From assembly GCF_902498995.1 (NCBI RefSeq), contig NZ_CABVLY010000002.1, positions 62,001-126,000 on the forward strand: 64,000 bases of DNA, given 5' to 3'. Shown piece after piece: positions 9,273 through 18,267 of this stretch; within the stretch, counting starts at the first letter, position 1; each line of letters starts with the position of its first letter. The position numbers were made by a program, and so were the translations under genes. Source of the DNA: Burkholderia anthina (GTDB taxonomy: Bacteria; Pseudomonadota; Gammaproteobacteria; Burkholderiales; Burkholderiaceae). The notes beneath the pieces were generated by a model. It was not told the DNA's origin and did not search any database. It worked only from the letters and a program-made list of their open reading frames with translations.

Positions 9273-10052
9273 ATGCAAGAAACCCGCCCGCTGTTCGACC
9301 GCGTCCTGCTCACCAACGACGACGGATTCGACGCTCCCGGCCTTGAAGTGCTCGAGCAAGTCGCCACGCAACTGGCGCGCGAAGTCTGGATCGTCGCACC
9401 GGCCGAGGACCAGAGCGGCACGTCGCATTCGCTGAGCCTGCACGAGCCGCTGCGCGTGCATCGCAAGGGCGAGCGCCGCTTCGCGGTGCGCGGCACGCCG
9501 GGCGATTGCGTCGCGATCGCGGTCAGCCACCTGATGAAGGACGCGCGGCCCGACTTCGTGCTGTCCGGCGTGAATCGCGGTGCGAACCTCGGCACCGAAA
9601 CGGTGTTCTCCGGCACGGTCGGCGCCGCGATGACGAGCATGCTGGTCGGCGTGCCGGCGATCGCGCTGAGCCAGGCGTTCAGCGACCGCAACGCGGTGCC
9701 GTGGAATACGGCGCTCACGCATGCGCCGGACGTGATTCGCCGGCTCGTCGCGGCCGGCTGGGACAGCGACGCGTGCCTGAACGTGAATTTCCCGCCGCGG
9801 CCGGCCGACGACGTGCGCGGCCTGAAGGTGACGAACCAGGGCGCCGGCACGCTGCAGGGCGTCGAGATCGTGTCGGGGCGCGATCCGCGCGACATCGAAT
9901 ACCACTGGCTGAAACTGGCTCGCGGGCCGCGCGACGACGATGCGAATTCGGAAACGGCCGCGCTCGGCGAAGGCCATATCGCCGTCACGCCGCTGAAGTT
10001 CGAACGCACGCACGACCAGGCGCTCGCGCGGCTGCGGTCGACGCTCGGCTGA
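9273..10052 (+). CDS. surE: SurE-type 5'/3'-nucleotidase (acid phosphatase)
   Basis: 259 aa from MQETRPLFDR. It carries the SurE metal-binding start LLTNDDGFDAPG, then APAEDQSGTSHS, RGTPGDCVAI and VLSGVNRGANLG, all diagnostic. SurE hydrolyses nucleoside monophosphates and short polyphosphates. Core surE genes usually sit with pcm, nlpD and rpoS; here it stands alone, so it is probably a second, accessory copy. Confidence 0.9.
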   Translation: MQETRPLFDRVLLTNDDGFDAPGLEVLEQVATQLAREVWIVAPAEDQSGTSHSLSLHEPLRVHRKGERRFAVRGTPGDCVAIAVSHLMKDARPDFVLSGVNRGANLGTETVFSGTVGAAMTSMLVGVPAIALSQAFSDRNAVPWNTALTHAPDVIRRLVAAGWDSDACLNVNFPPRPADDVRGLKVTNQGAGTLQGVEIVSGRDPRDIEYHWLKLARGPRDDDANSETAALGEGHIAVTPLKFERTHDQALARLRSTLG

Positions 10053-10171
10053 CTTCGAGACCGGGGACGGTGAAACCGCCAGGCGGCTTCGCCGCCGGCG
10101 GGTGACGCGGGCACGAGGCCGCCGCGTCGCATCAACCGCCCTGATCAACACCGCCCGTCAACCGCCCTCCG

Positions 10172-10993
10172 TCACGTCAGATTCATGCCCCCGTCGAGCA
10201 TCACGATCTCGCCCGTCACGTAATCGGACGCGACGAGCATCGCAACCGTCTGCGCGACGTCGTCCGGCGTCGCCGCGCGGCGCATCGGCGCCCGCTCGCG
10301 CCAGAGTTGCCGCGCTTCAGTCCAGTCGGCGGTCAGCGGCGTATCGACGAGCCCCGGCGCGACCGCATTGACGCGAATCGCCGGCGCGAGCGTGCGCGCC
10401 AGCAGGCGTGTCGTGTGATTGAGCGCGGCCTTGGCCGCCGCATACGGAATCGACGCGCCCTTCGGCCGCACGCCCGCATGCGAGCTGACGTTCACGACGC
10501 AACCGGCACGCCCGCGCGACGCCGCTTCGAGCAGCGCGGGCTGCGCTTCGGCGACGAGCCGGAACGGCGCGATCACGTTGATCTCGTGCATCTCGCGCCA
10601 CACGTCGGGCGTCGCGGCGGCGAGATCGTCGTGCGGAATCACGCGGCTGACGCCCGCATTGTTGACGAGCACGTCGAGGCGGCCGTGCACCGCGAGCGCA
10701 TCGCGGATCAATCGCACGCGCGCCGTATCGTCGGCGAGATCGGCCTGCACGTAGGCCGCGCCAAGTTCGCGCGCCATCGCGCGGCCGGTGTCGGCGGAAC
10801 TGCGCGAATGCAGGATCACCGCGTAACCGTCCGCCGCCAGGCGGCGCGCGATGGCCGCGCCGATCCCCGACGTCGATCCGGTGACGAGCGCGACGGGCCG
10901 CTGCACGCGCGCCGCACGCGGCTCGGCGACGGTTTCGGTTTCAGGTTCCGTTTCGGGAACCGGGGCGTTCATCGGCGGATGCGGCGCGTCCAT
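10172..10993 (-). CDS. SDR family oxidoreductase
   Basis: 273 aa; a 30-residue acidic/proline N-terminal extension precedes the Rossmann domain. The cofactor motif TGSTSGIG, the structural NNAG and the catalytic Ser...Tyr-x3-Lys (VNVSSHAG, then YAAAK) are intact. The HSRSS segment after strand two suggests NADPH preference. It resembles 3-ketoacyl-ACP reductase-type SDRs; substrate unknown. Confidence 0.88.
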   Translation of the reverse strand: MDAPHPPMNAPVPETEPETETVAEPRAARVQRPVALVTGSTSGIGAAIARRLAADGYAVILHSRSSADTGRAMARELGAAYVQADLADDTARVRLIRDALAVHGRLDVLVNNAGVSRVIPHDDLAAATPDVWREMHEINVIAPFRLVAEAQPALLEAASRGRAGCVVNVSSHAGVRPKGASIPYAAAKAALNHTTRLLARTLAPAIRVNAVAPGLVDTPLTADWTEARQLWRERAPMRRAATPDDVAQTVAMLVASDYVTGEIVMLDGGMNLT

Positions 10994-11128
10994 GGCATGA
11001 AATCCTGTCGGTGGCGTTCCCGCATCATAAGCGCGACGCCGCGACCGCGAGCGAACATGACGGCCACTGCCATCCGGATCGCGCGGAAGGGATCGCACCG
11101 GAAACGGTGCGCGCCCGGCGACCCGCGC

Positions 11129-11596
11129 TCAGGAGCGCGCAGGCAGTTCGACGAAGTCTTCGAGTTCGCCGGCGATATGCAGCCGCTTGCCGATTCGCGG
11201 GTATTCGCACACGTCGTGTTCGAGGCGCTGGCCCATGATCAGCAGTTCGAGCGGCGCATCGCCCGTGTTCTCGAGCACGTGCGCTTCGCCGCCGCGCGGG
11301 AAGCCGAGGAAGTCGCCCGCGCCGATGTCGTGACGAAGCTCGCCGATCGTGACGACGCCCGTGCCGGACAGCACGTAGGTGCATTCCTCTTCGTACAGGT
11401 GACGGTGATACTCGGACGACTCGCTGCCCGGCATCAGCGTGAGCAGATGGGTACCGATCTGCGTGAGGCCCGTCAGGTCGCTGAGTTGTCTTTTGAGGAG
11501 AACGGCATTGGGATTCAGCGAATGCACTGCGCGCGTCGGTTCCATCTTCGCGATGTCAGCGGCTTTCAGCAGTTCCCGGGGAGGTGTCATGGACAT
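11129..11596 (-). CDS. Cupin domain protein
   Basis: 155 aa from MSMTPPREL. One cupin barrel with motif 1 EYHRHLYEEECTYVLSG (two His and Glu metal ligands) and a partner motif near HVLENTGDAPLELL. Such proteins are small metal enzymes or ligand-binding proteins. It lies 127 bp downstream of the M20 hydrolase on the same strand and may be co-transcribed. Confidence 0.8.
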   Translation of the reverse strand: MSMTPPRELLKAADIAKMEPTRAVHSLNPNAVLLKRQLSDLTGLTQIGTHLLTLMPGSESSEYHRHLYEEECTYVLSGTGVVTIGELRHDIGAGDFLGFPRGGEAHVLENTGDAPLELLIMGQRLEHDVCEYPRIGKRLHIAGELEDFVELPARS

Positions 11597-11723
11597 GGGG
11601 ATCTCGTCAGCGTGAATGCAGCGGTTGAACGCGCCGCCCGGGCCGGCGCGGCGCACATGCCGCGCCATTGTCCGACATTTTCACGCAGACGAGAAACGCG
11701 TCCGCACGCGTTGCCGCGCCCCG

Positions 11724-12947
11724 CTACCGCGCGCAATCGGCCAGCAGGTTCGCGAGCACCGACGCGCCCTGCGCGAGGTGCCGCGGATCGGCATCCTCGG
11801 CCTCGTTGTGGCTCAGGCCCGCCTTGCACGGGACGAACACCATCGCGCTCGGCGCGACGTACGACAGGTTCACCGCATCGTGCCCCGCGCCGCTGCACAT
11901 CTCCAGATACGGATAGCCGGCGGCCACCGTCGCCTGCCGCACGCGCGCGACGCAATCGGCATCGAACACCACCGGCTCGTATTCGGCGATGGTCTGCACC
12001 TGAACCTGCGTGCCGCGCAGCGGGATGCGCTCGCGGCAGATCGCTGCGATATCGGCGACGAGCCGCTGCAACGCCGGCTGCGACGGATGGCGCACGTCGA
12101 CGCTGAAGCGCACCCGCCCGGGAATCGTACTCGGCGAATTCGGCTGGCACGCGACGTGGCCGACGGTCACGCGCGCATCGGCATCGAACGCGTGCCCATG
12201 CTCGACGATCGCGGCGATCATCGCGGCCGCCACGCCCATCGCGTCACGGCGCACGCGCATCGGCGTCGTGCCCGCATGCGACTCGAAGCCGGTCACCGTG
12301 ACGTCGAGTTCGTAGATGCCCTGCACGCCGGTCACGACGCCGATCGGCACACCGGCATTCTCCAGCACCGGGCCTTGTTCGATATGCGCTTCGAAATAGG
12401 CCTTCGGCATCTGCCGCTCGCGCTCCCGGCCGGCGAAACCGGTGCGCGCGAGTTCGTCGCGCAGCAGCACGCCCGTCTGCATGCACGGCCGGGCCAGCGC
12501 GTAGTCGAGATCGAGCGTGCCCGCATAGACGGCCGAGCCCATCATGCCCGGCGTGAAGCGCGAGCCCTCTTCGTTGGTCCACGCGACGACGTCGATCGGA
12601 TGGCGCGTGACGACGCCATGCTCGTTCAGCGTGCGAATCGCTTCGAGCCCGGCAAGCACGCCATAGACGCCGTCGAAGCGGCCGCCGAGCGGCTGCGTGT
12701 CGAGATGGCTGCCGCACATCACGGCCGGCGCGTCGGGCTGTGTGCCGGGCCGGCGCGCGAACACGTTGCCGATCGGATCGATGCGGACGTCACATCCGGC
12801 TTCCTCGCACCAGCGGATGAAGCGTTGCCGGCCGAGCACTTCGTCGGCGCTCAGCGCGAGCCGGCAGCTGCCGCCGCGCGCGGTCGCGCCGATCGTCGCC
12901 ATCTCCATCAGCGAATCCCACAGCCGTTGCTGGTGAACGAGAATCAT
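11724..12947 (-). CDS. M20 family Zn-dependent hydrolase (allantoate amidohydrolase/N-carbamoyl-L-amino acid hydrolase type)
   Basis: 407 aa from MILVHQQRLW, with AGGAG upstream. Metal ligands sit in GSHLDTQPLGGRFDG (His, Asp), the catalytic TNEEGSRF, EAHIEQGP and the C-terminal LSHNEAE. The family splits C-N bonds in carbamoyl- or ureido-type substrates. The neighbouring ArsR/decarboxylase genes do not define the substrate. Allantoate versus N-carbamoyl amino acid cannot be separated by eye. Confidence 0.87.
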   Translation of the reverse strand: MILVHQQRLWDSLMEMATIGATARGGSCRLALSADEVLGRQRFIRWCEEAGCDVRIDPIGNVFARRPGTQPDAPAVMCGSHLDTQPLGGRFDGVYGVLAGLEAIRTLNEHGVVTRHPIDVVAWTNEEGSRFTPGMMGSAVYAGTLDLDYALARPCMQTGVLLRDELARTGFAGRERERQMPKAYFEAHIEQGPVLENAGVPIGVVTGVQGIYELDVTVTGFESHAGTTPMRVRRDAMGVAAAMIAAIVEHGHAFDADARVTVGHVACQPNSPSTIPGRVRFSVDVRHPSQPALQRLVADIAAICRERIPLRGTQVQVQTIAEYEPVVFDADCVARVRQATVAAGYPYLEMCSGAGHDAVNLSYVAPSAMVFVPCKAGLSHNEAEDADPRHLAQGASVLANLLADCAR

Positions 12948-13065
12948 CGTGGCCGCTCCTGAAAAGCTCCGAGCATATACGCTCGGCCCGATAAGCAAAA
13001 TCCCGGATTTCATCGCGGCGGTGTCGACGCGCCTCCCGGGCGCGGCCGACCACACGTAAGCAGCG

Positions 13066-14418
13066 TCAACCCACGTGCACGCCGCGCAGCTTCGTCAGCA
13101 GTGCGACGAGACGATCGATGTGTTCGTCCCCGGTGCGCCACGACGACACGCTGATCCGGAACGCCGGCCGCCCCTGCCACACGGTCTGCCCGAACCACAC
13201 GTCGCCCGAATCCTGCGCGGCCTGAAGGATCGCGAGCGTCTCGGCGTCGGTGCCGGCGCGCACGAGCACCTGGTTCAGCACCACACGATTGAGCACGTCG
13301 TAGCCGGCCGCGCGCAGCCCGTCGGCGACGCGCGACGCCTGCGCGCAATGCCGCTCGACCATCGTCGCCACGCCGGCGCGGCCGAGCGAGCGCAACGCGG
13401 CCCACACGGGAATGCCGCGCGCGCGCCGCGAGAATTCGAGGTTCAGGTTCTTCTGCGCATCCTGCGCGCCGCTCAGGTAGACGGCGTCGCTGTTCATCGC
13501 GGTCGCGAGCGCGGCCGCGTCGCGGCAGATCACCATCGCGCCGTCGTACGGCGTGTTGAGCCATTTGTGACCGTCGGTGGTCCAGCTGTCCGCGCCGTCG
13601 ATGCCGTCGGTCAGCGCGCGCTTCGCCGATGCGCGCGCCCACAGGCCGAACGCGCCGTCCACGTGCACCCATGCGTCGGCGGCTTTCGCACGCGGAATCA
13701 GCGTCGCGAACGGATCGAACTCGCCGGTGTTCACTTCGCCGGCCTGCACGCACAGGATCGTCATGTCGTCGAGCGGCGGCAATTGCGCGGGATCGATCCG
13801 GCCATGCGTGTCGACCGGTGCGACGACGAGGCGCTTCATCCCGAAACCGAGCACGCGCAGCGCCTTCTTCACCGTGATGTGCGCGAGTTCGGAGAGCACG
13901 ACCTTCACTTCGGGCGCGCCGATCAGGCCGTCCTCGTCGACGTTCCAGCCCTTGCGCGCCAGCAGCGCGCGCCGCGCGGCGACCAGCGCGACGAGCGTAC
14001 AGGCCGTCGCGCTCGTGCCGAAGCCGACCGCGCTGTCTTCCGGCAGCCCGAGCACGTCGACGACCCAGCGCGCGGCCTGCCGCTCGATCGTCGCGGCCAC
14101 CGGCGAATTCGCGAACGACGACGCGCACTGGTCCCATGCGAGCATCAGCCGCTCGGCCGCGGCCGCCGCGGGCAGCGTCGCGCCGATCACGAACCCGAAG
14201 TAGTTCGGGCCGTTCGATGCGACGGTCGCGGGCGTGCCCTGCTCGTCGAGCAGGCGCAGCACGTCGTCGGCCGGGCGGCCCGTATCGGGCAGCGGCTCGT
14301 CGAATGCGGCCAGCCCGGCCAGCGCGGCGGCGTCGGGATACGCGCGCCGGTCGTCCGCCGCTGCGAGGTAGTCATGCGCGCGCCGGTCGGCGTCGGACAG
14401 CAGAGCGAGTTCATCCAT
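13066..14418 (-). CDS. Pyridoxal-phosphate-dependent group II (aromatic-amino-acid type) decarboxylase
   Basis: 450 aa from MDELALLSDAD. The family core is clear: FGTSATACTLVAL, the VHVDGAFGLWA aspartate that holds the PLP ring nitrogen, and the Schiff-base lysine in TDGHKWLNTPYDG. It should decarboxylate an amino acid to an amine. The start lies 20 bp after an ArsR-type regulator gene on the same strand, which suggests substrate-linked control. Confidence 0.88.
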   Translation of the reverse strand: MDELALLSDADRRAHDYLAAADDRRAYPDAAALAGLAAFDEPLPDTGRPADDVLRLLDEQGTPATVASNGPNYFGFVIGATLPAAAAAERLMLAWDQCASSFANSPVAATIERQAARWVVDVLGLPEDSAVGFGTSATACTLVALVAARRALLARKGWNVDEDGLIGAPEVKVVLSELAHITVKKALRVLGFGMKRLVVAPVDTHGRIDPAQLPPLDDMTILCVQAGEVNTGEFDPFATLIPRAKAADAWVHVDGAFGLWARASAKRALTDGIDGADSWTTDGHKWLNTPYDGAMVICRDAAALATAMNSDAVYLSGAQDAQKNLNLEFSRRARGIPVWAALRSLGRAGVATMVERHCAQASRVADGLRAAGYDVLNRVVLNQVLVRAGTDAETLAILQAAQDSGDVWFGQTVWQGRPAFRISVSSWRTGDEHIDRLVALLTKLRGVHVG

Positions 14419-14438
14419 GTCGATTGCCTCTGTGAAGA

Positions 14439-14738
14439 TCAGAGTTGCAGGAGGTCGCGGCCCAGTCGATGCAGCGCATCGTCGATCCGCTTGTAATACG
14501 TGAACTTGCCGACGCGCGTCGCCCGGACGAGCCCGGCATCCGCGAGGATGCGCATGTGGCGCGTGGTCGTCGCCGGCGCGATGCCGAGCTTCTCGGTGAT
14601 GTAGGTGCAGCACACGCCGAGTTCGTCGAAGTCGCCGTGCGGCTGCGGCGGGAAATGCTTGCGCGGCTGCTTGAGCCAGCGCATCACGGCCAGGCGGCTT
14701 TCGTTGGCCAGTGCGCTGATGCGGGTGACGTCGTCCAT
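14439..14738 (-). CDS. ArsR-type winged-helix regulator
   Basis: 99 aa. HTH segment KLGIAPATTTRHMRILADAG followed by a wing (GKFTYYKRID). Near the N-terminus ALANESRLAVMRWL is typical of ArsR/SmtB helix 1-2. A Cys pair (GVCCTY) lies before the recognition helix where metal sensors carry CxC-type sites, but the pattern is not a canonical ELCVCDL box. Co-directional with the PLP decarboxylase. Confidence 0.85.
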   Translation of the reverse strand: MDDVTRISALANESRLAVMRWLKQPRKHFPPQPHGDFDELGVCCTYITEKLGIAPATTTRHMRILADAGLVRATRVGKFTYYKRIDDALHRLGRDLLQL

Positions 14739-14924
14739 GGGTTCGGCCTCGTTTAACGTTTCGAATATTAGCTAAATGACGAAACGTGAGCAACGGGTTG
14801 ACTGGATCGTGTGTACGTTCGTCGTCGGGTTCGGGCCGAGCCGGACGTCGAAGCATCGTATGCGACACGGCGACGTCGAAAGCCGGCATGGGAGCGCGCC
14901 CGATCCGGCGCGACCGGTGTGCGA

Positions 14925-15812
14925 TCAAGCCGCCGTCAGCGCCTGCGTCAACCGTTCGATCAGTGCGCGCACGCGCCGCGGCTGCACGCCGGCGCCCGGA
15001 TAGACGATCTGCAAGTCGACTTCGCCCGGCGAGAAATCGCGAAGGATTTCGACGAGCGCGCCGGACGCCAGGTCCTGCTCGACGTCGAGCAGCGACTTCA
15101 GTGCAATGCCGTGCCCCGCGACGCACCACGCCCGCACCAGCGCGCCGTCGTTGGCCACGCGCCGGCCGCGCACCATCACGCGTCTCAGGTCGTCGTCGAT
15201 CCGGAACGGCCATTCGGCATACAGCTCCTGCCCGAAGCGCATCACGATACAGTCGTGCGCGGCGAGTTCATCCGGGTGCCGCGGCGTGCCGTGCGCGGCG
15301 AGATACGCGGGCGCGGCGCACACCACGCGGCGCGAACGGCCGAGCAAGCGGCTGCGCAGCGCACTGTCCGCGAGCGTGCCGCGCCGGATCGCGAAGTCGA
15401 GCCCCTGCCCGACCAGATCGACGTAACCGTCGCCGAGGTGCAGATCGATCGTGACGCCGGGATGCTCGGCCAGGAACGCGTCGACGACCGGCACGACGCG
15501 CGCCCGCCCGAGATCGGCCGGCGCGCTCAGCCGCACCGGGCCCGACAGCGTCTGCGCGCCGAGCCGCACGCGGCTTTCGAGTTCGTCGGCCTCGGCGAGC
15601 AGGCGCCGCGCGCCCGCGACCAGCGTGCGGCCCTCGTCGGTCAGGCTGATCGCACGGGTCGTGCGCGTGAGCAGCGCCGCGCCGTAGTAGCTCTCGAGCG
15701 CGGTCAGCCGCTCGGAGACCGTCGCCGGCGACAGGCCGACTTCCCGGCCAGCCGCGGCCAATCCGCCCTTCTCGACGATGCGCAGGAACAGCGCGAGATT
15801 ATCGAGCAGCAT
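14925..15812 (-). CDS. LysR family transcriptional regulator
   Basis: 295 aa from MLLDNLALFL. N-terminal LysR HTH (GLAAAGREVGLSPATVSERL) and the usual effector domain. It is divergent from the aldo/keto reductase across 130 bp and is the obvious candidate to control it. It sits in the CrgA-like group by its short N-terminus and ALLTRTTRAISLTDEG linker. Confidence 0.9.
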   Translation of the reverse strand: MLLDNLALFLRIVEKGGLAAAGREVGLSPATVSERLTALESYYGAALLTRTTRAISLTDEGRTLVAGARRLLAEADELESRVRLGAQTLSGPVRLSAPADLGRARVVPVVDAFLAEHPGVTIDLHLGDGYVDLVGQGLDFAIRRGTLADSALRSRLLGRSRRVVCAAPAYLAAHGTPRHPDELAAHDCIVMRFGQELYAEWPFRIDDDLRRVMVRGRRVANDGALVRAWCVAGHGIALKSLLDVEQDLASGALVEILRDFSPGEVDLQIVYPGAGVQPRRVRALIERLTQALTAA

Positions 15813-15942
15813 TCTTCGCTTTCTCCGAATGATATTTTCGAAGTCTGCCCAATTATCCGGACGAACCGCAAGCGCTACAGTGAGGATCGACCTTGCCGAC
15901 GCACGCCTGCGCCGGCTCCCCGACGACGAGAGGACACACGAC

Positions 15943-16980
15943 ATGGAATACCGCACGCTCGGCCGCTCCGGCCTCAAGGTTCCCGTGCTGAGCTTCGGCG
16001 CAGGCACGTTCGGCGGCGCCGGCCCGCTGTTCGGCGCATGGGGCAACACGGGCGTCGACGAAGCGCGCCGGCTGATCGACATCTGCCTCGAAGCCGGCGT
16101 GAACCTGTTCGACACGGCCGACGTGTATTCGGACGGCGCATCCGAGCGCGTGCTCGGCGCCGCGATCCACGGCCGGCGCGACCGGGTGCTGATCTCGACC
16201 AAGACGGGCCTGCCGACCGGCGACGGCCCGAACGACGCCGGCACGTCGCGCGCGCGGCTGATCCGCGCGGTGGACGACGCGCTGCGCCGGCTCGACACCG
16301 ACTACATCGACCTGCTGCAGCTTCACGCATTCGACGCGGCCACGCCGGTCGAGGAAGTGATGTCGACGCTCGACGACCTGGTGCGCGCGGGCAAGCTGCG
16401 CTACATCGGCGTATCGAATTTTGCCGGCTGGCAAATCATGAAGTCGCTCGCGGCGGCGGATCGCCACGGCTGGTCGCGCTACGTCGCGAACCAGGTCTAC
16501 TACTCGCTCGTCGGCCGCGACTACGAATGGGACCTGATGCCGCTCGGCGCGGATCAAGGTCTCGGCGCGCTGGTGTGGAGCCCGCTCGGCTGGGGCAGGC
16601 TCACCGGCAAGGTCCGGCGCAACGCGCCGCTGCCCGAAGGCAGCCGCCTGCACGACACGGCCGGCTTCGGGCCGCCGGTCGACGAAGAACGGCTGTACGA
16701 CGTGGTCGATGCACTCGATGCGATCGCCGAGGAAACCGGCAGGACCGTGCCGCAGATCGCACTGAACTGGCTGCTGCAGCGCCCGACCGTGTCGTCGGTG
16801 ATCGTCGGCGCGCGCAACGAAGCACAGCTGCGCCAGAACCTCGGCGCGGTCGGCTGGTCGCTGACCGACGCGCAGATCGCGACGCTCGACGCGGCGAGTG
16901 CGGTCGAAGCGCCGTATCCGTACTTCCCGTATCGCCGGCAGGACGCGTTCGCGCGGCTCAACCCGCCGATGCGCGGGTAA
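15943..16980 (+). CDS. Aldo/keto reductase
   Basis: 345 aa from MEYRTLGRSG. The catalytic tetrad of the AKR barrel is visible: Asp and Tyr in FDTADVYSDGASE, Lys in ISTKTG, His in LLQLHAF. NADPH-binding C-terminal loop SSVIVGARNEAQL. Similar to the voltage-gated K+ channel beta/YajO-type AKRs; the substrate is a carbonyl compound that cannot be specified. Confidence 0.9.
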   Translation: MEYRTLGRSGLKVPVLSFGAGTFGGAGPLFGAWGNTGVDEARRLIDICLEAGVNLFDTADVYSDGASERVLGAAIHGRRDRVLISTKTGLPTGDGPNDAGTSRARLIRAVDDALRRLDTDYIDLLQLHAFDAATPVEEVMSTLDDLVRAGKLRYIGVSNFAGWQIMKSLAAADRHGWSRYVANQVYYSLVGRDYEWDLMPLGADQGLGALVWSPLGWGRLTGKVRRNAPLPEGSRLHDTAGFGPPVDEERLYDVVDALDAIAEETGRTVPQIALNWLLQRPTVSSVIVGARNEAQLRQNLGAVGWSLTDAQIATLDAASAVEAPYPYFPYRRQDAFARLNPPMRG

Positions 16981-17023
16981 GCCGGCGAGCGCGCCGCCGC
17001 ACGCCGACACGGCGCGCCAGCCG

Positions 17024-17191
17024 TCACCGCCCGGCCAGCACGCGGTCGATCATCTCGCCGATCCGGCGCGCGAGCGCGTCCATCCGCTCGGCCGGCACGC
17101 CGCCGTAGCCGAGCACGAGCCCGTTGTAGCCGTGCGCGGTGCCCGGCAGGCAGAACGACGACAGCGGCCGCAGGGTCAGCCCGTGCGCATC
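17024..17191 (-). pseudogene. MocR/PdxR-type regulator, C-terminal remnant
   Basis: About 55 codons ending in TGA encode DAHGLTLRPL, SSFCLPGTAHGYNGLVLGYG and GVPAERMDALARRIGEM. This matches the extreme C-terminus of GntR/MocR regulators with an aminotransferase-like domain (the GLVLGYG motif). The rest of the gene, expected to lie at higher coordinates, is absent: the homology stops at 17191 where a GNAT remnant begins on the other strand. Confidence 0.7.
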
Positions 17192-17193
17192 GC

Positions 17194-17300
17194 GCCGAGC
17201 GCGTGTACTGGCAGACGCACGAAACGAATCACACCGCGATGCGGCTCTACGACACCGTCGCGGAGAAAACGGGATCGTGATCTATCGAAAGGTGTTGCCG
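17194..17300 (+). pseudogene. GNAT N-acetyltransferase, C-terminal remnant with frameshift
   Basis: The plus strand reads AERVYWQTHETNHTAMRLYD then TVAEKTG, the usual GNAT tail. After GAGAAAACGGG the frame breaks: the IVIYRKVLP ending continues one base out of frame, consistent with a single-base deletion. The upstream three quarters of the gene are missing; the homology abuts the MocR remnant, so one deletion probably removed both 5' parts. Confidence 0.7.
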
Positions 17301-17337
17301 CGCCGATCACGCGGCACGCTGCGCGGCCGCGGGGCAT

Positions 17338-18063
17338 TCAATCCAGCGGCCGCGCCTTGATCCACAGAAACAGCGGCACGCGCGACCACTGCTTCAACGG
17401 GTCCGTATCCGCGCGGTCGGGCGGCGGCTCGCGCAGCGACACGATCGCGAAGCCGGCCGCCTCCAGCGCATCCATGTACGCCTGAAGCGGCAGCGACCAG
17501 CCCGCGAAGTGCATCGACAGCCCGTCGCGCGTTTCCACGCCCTCGAAATGCGCGCGGCCGAAATACGTGCCGTCGAGCACGAACGGCGCGTCGGGCTGCG
17601 GCCCCGCGAAGCGGCCGCGATCGCGAAACGGATGCACGAGCGACACGAACAGCAGCCCGCCCGGCTTCAGCACGCGGCGCGCCTCGCGCAGCGCAGCCGG
17701 CATGTCGTCGAGATCCATCAGCACGTTGTACGCCATCACGATGTCGAAGCTGGCTGGATCGAACGGCAGCGATGCGGCGTCGGCAAGCGCGTAGCGGTGC
17801 GCGGAATCGGCACGACGCGCGGCGTCGAGCATCGCGGGAACCGCATCGCTCGCCGTCACGTCATAGCCCAGCGCCTTCAACTCGCGGCTCACGCGACCCT
17901 CGCCGCAGCCGATCTCCAGCGCGCGGCCGGTTCCGCGGCCGATATACGCGGCAAGCCCCTCGCGATATTTCCAGAACGCATCGTGGCCCGGCCTGCCGGC
18001 CCAGTCGATCCATTGGTCGGCAACGTACGTCCAGTGTTCGGTGATGGTTTTCGTGTCGGTCAT
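17338..18063 (-). CDS. Class I SAM-dependent methyltransferase
   Basis: 241 aa from MTDTKTITEHW. Motif I is ALEIGCGEGRVSREL (SAM binding), followed by the VTASDAVPAML acidic residue, FDIVMAYNVLMDLDD and the post-core RRVLKPGGLLFVSLVHP, all standard for Methyltransf_11-type enzymes. The acceptor (small molecule or quinone-like) is not evident. Divergent from the 337-aa orphan across about 200 bp. Confidence 0.88.
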   Translation of the reverse strand: MTDTKTITEHWTYVADQWIDWAGRPGHDAFWKYREGLAAYIGRGTGRALEIGCGEGRVSRELKALGYDVTASDAVPAMLDAARRADSAHRYALADAASLPFDPASFDIVMAYNVLMDLDDMPAALREARRVLKPGGLLFVSLVHPFRDRGRFAGPQPDAPFVLDGTYFGRAHFEGVETRDGLSMHFAGWSLPLQAYMDALEAAGFAIVSLREPPPDRADTDPLKQWSRVPLFLWIKARPLD

Positions 18064-18267
18064 CGGCGCGTCGGTCCGGGGTTCGTTCGATGTTCGGCGT
18101 GTTGGCCCAGGAGCCGATGGTAAGCCGAAGCGGCCGCGCGTGCGTGCGGCTCGAGCGCCGGCCGGTTTCCGTTTCCGGCGGCGACGTTCTACAGTTACGA
18201 GAAAATCCCGTGCTTCATCGCGCCTCGTCGCCGCTCGACGATACGCACCCGATTTCGAGGAAAATCC

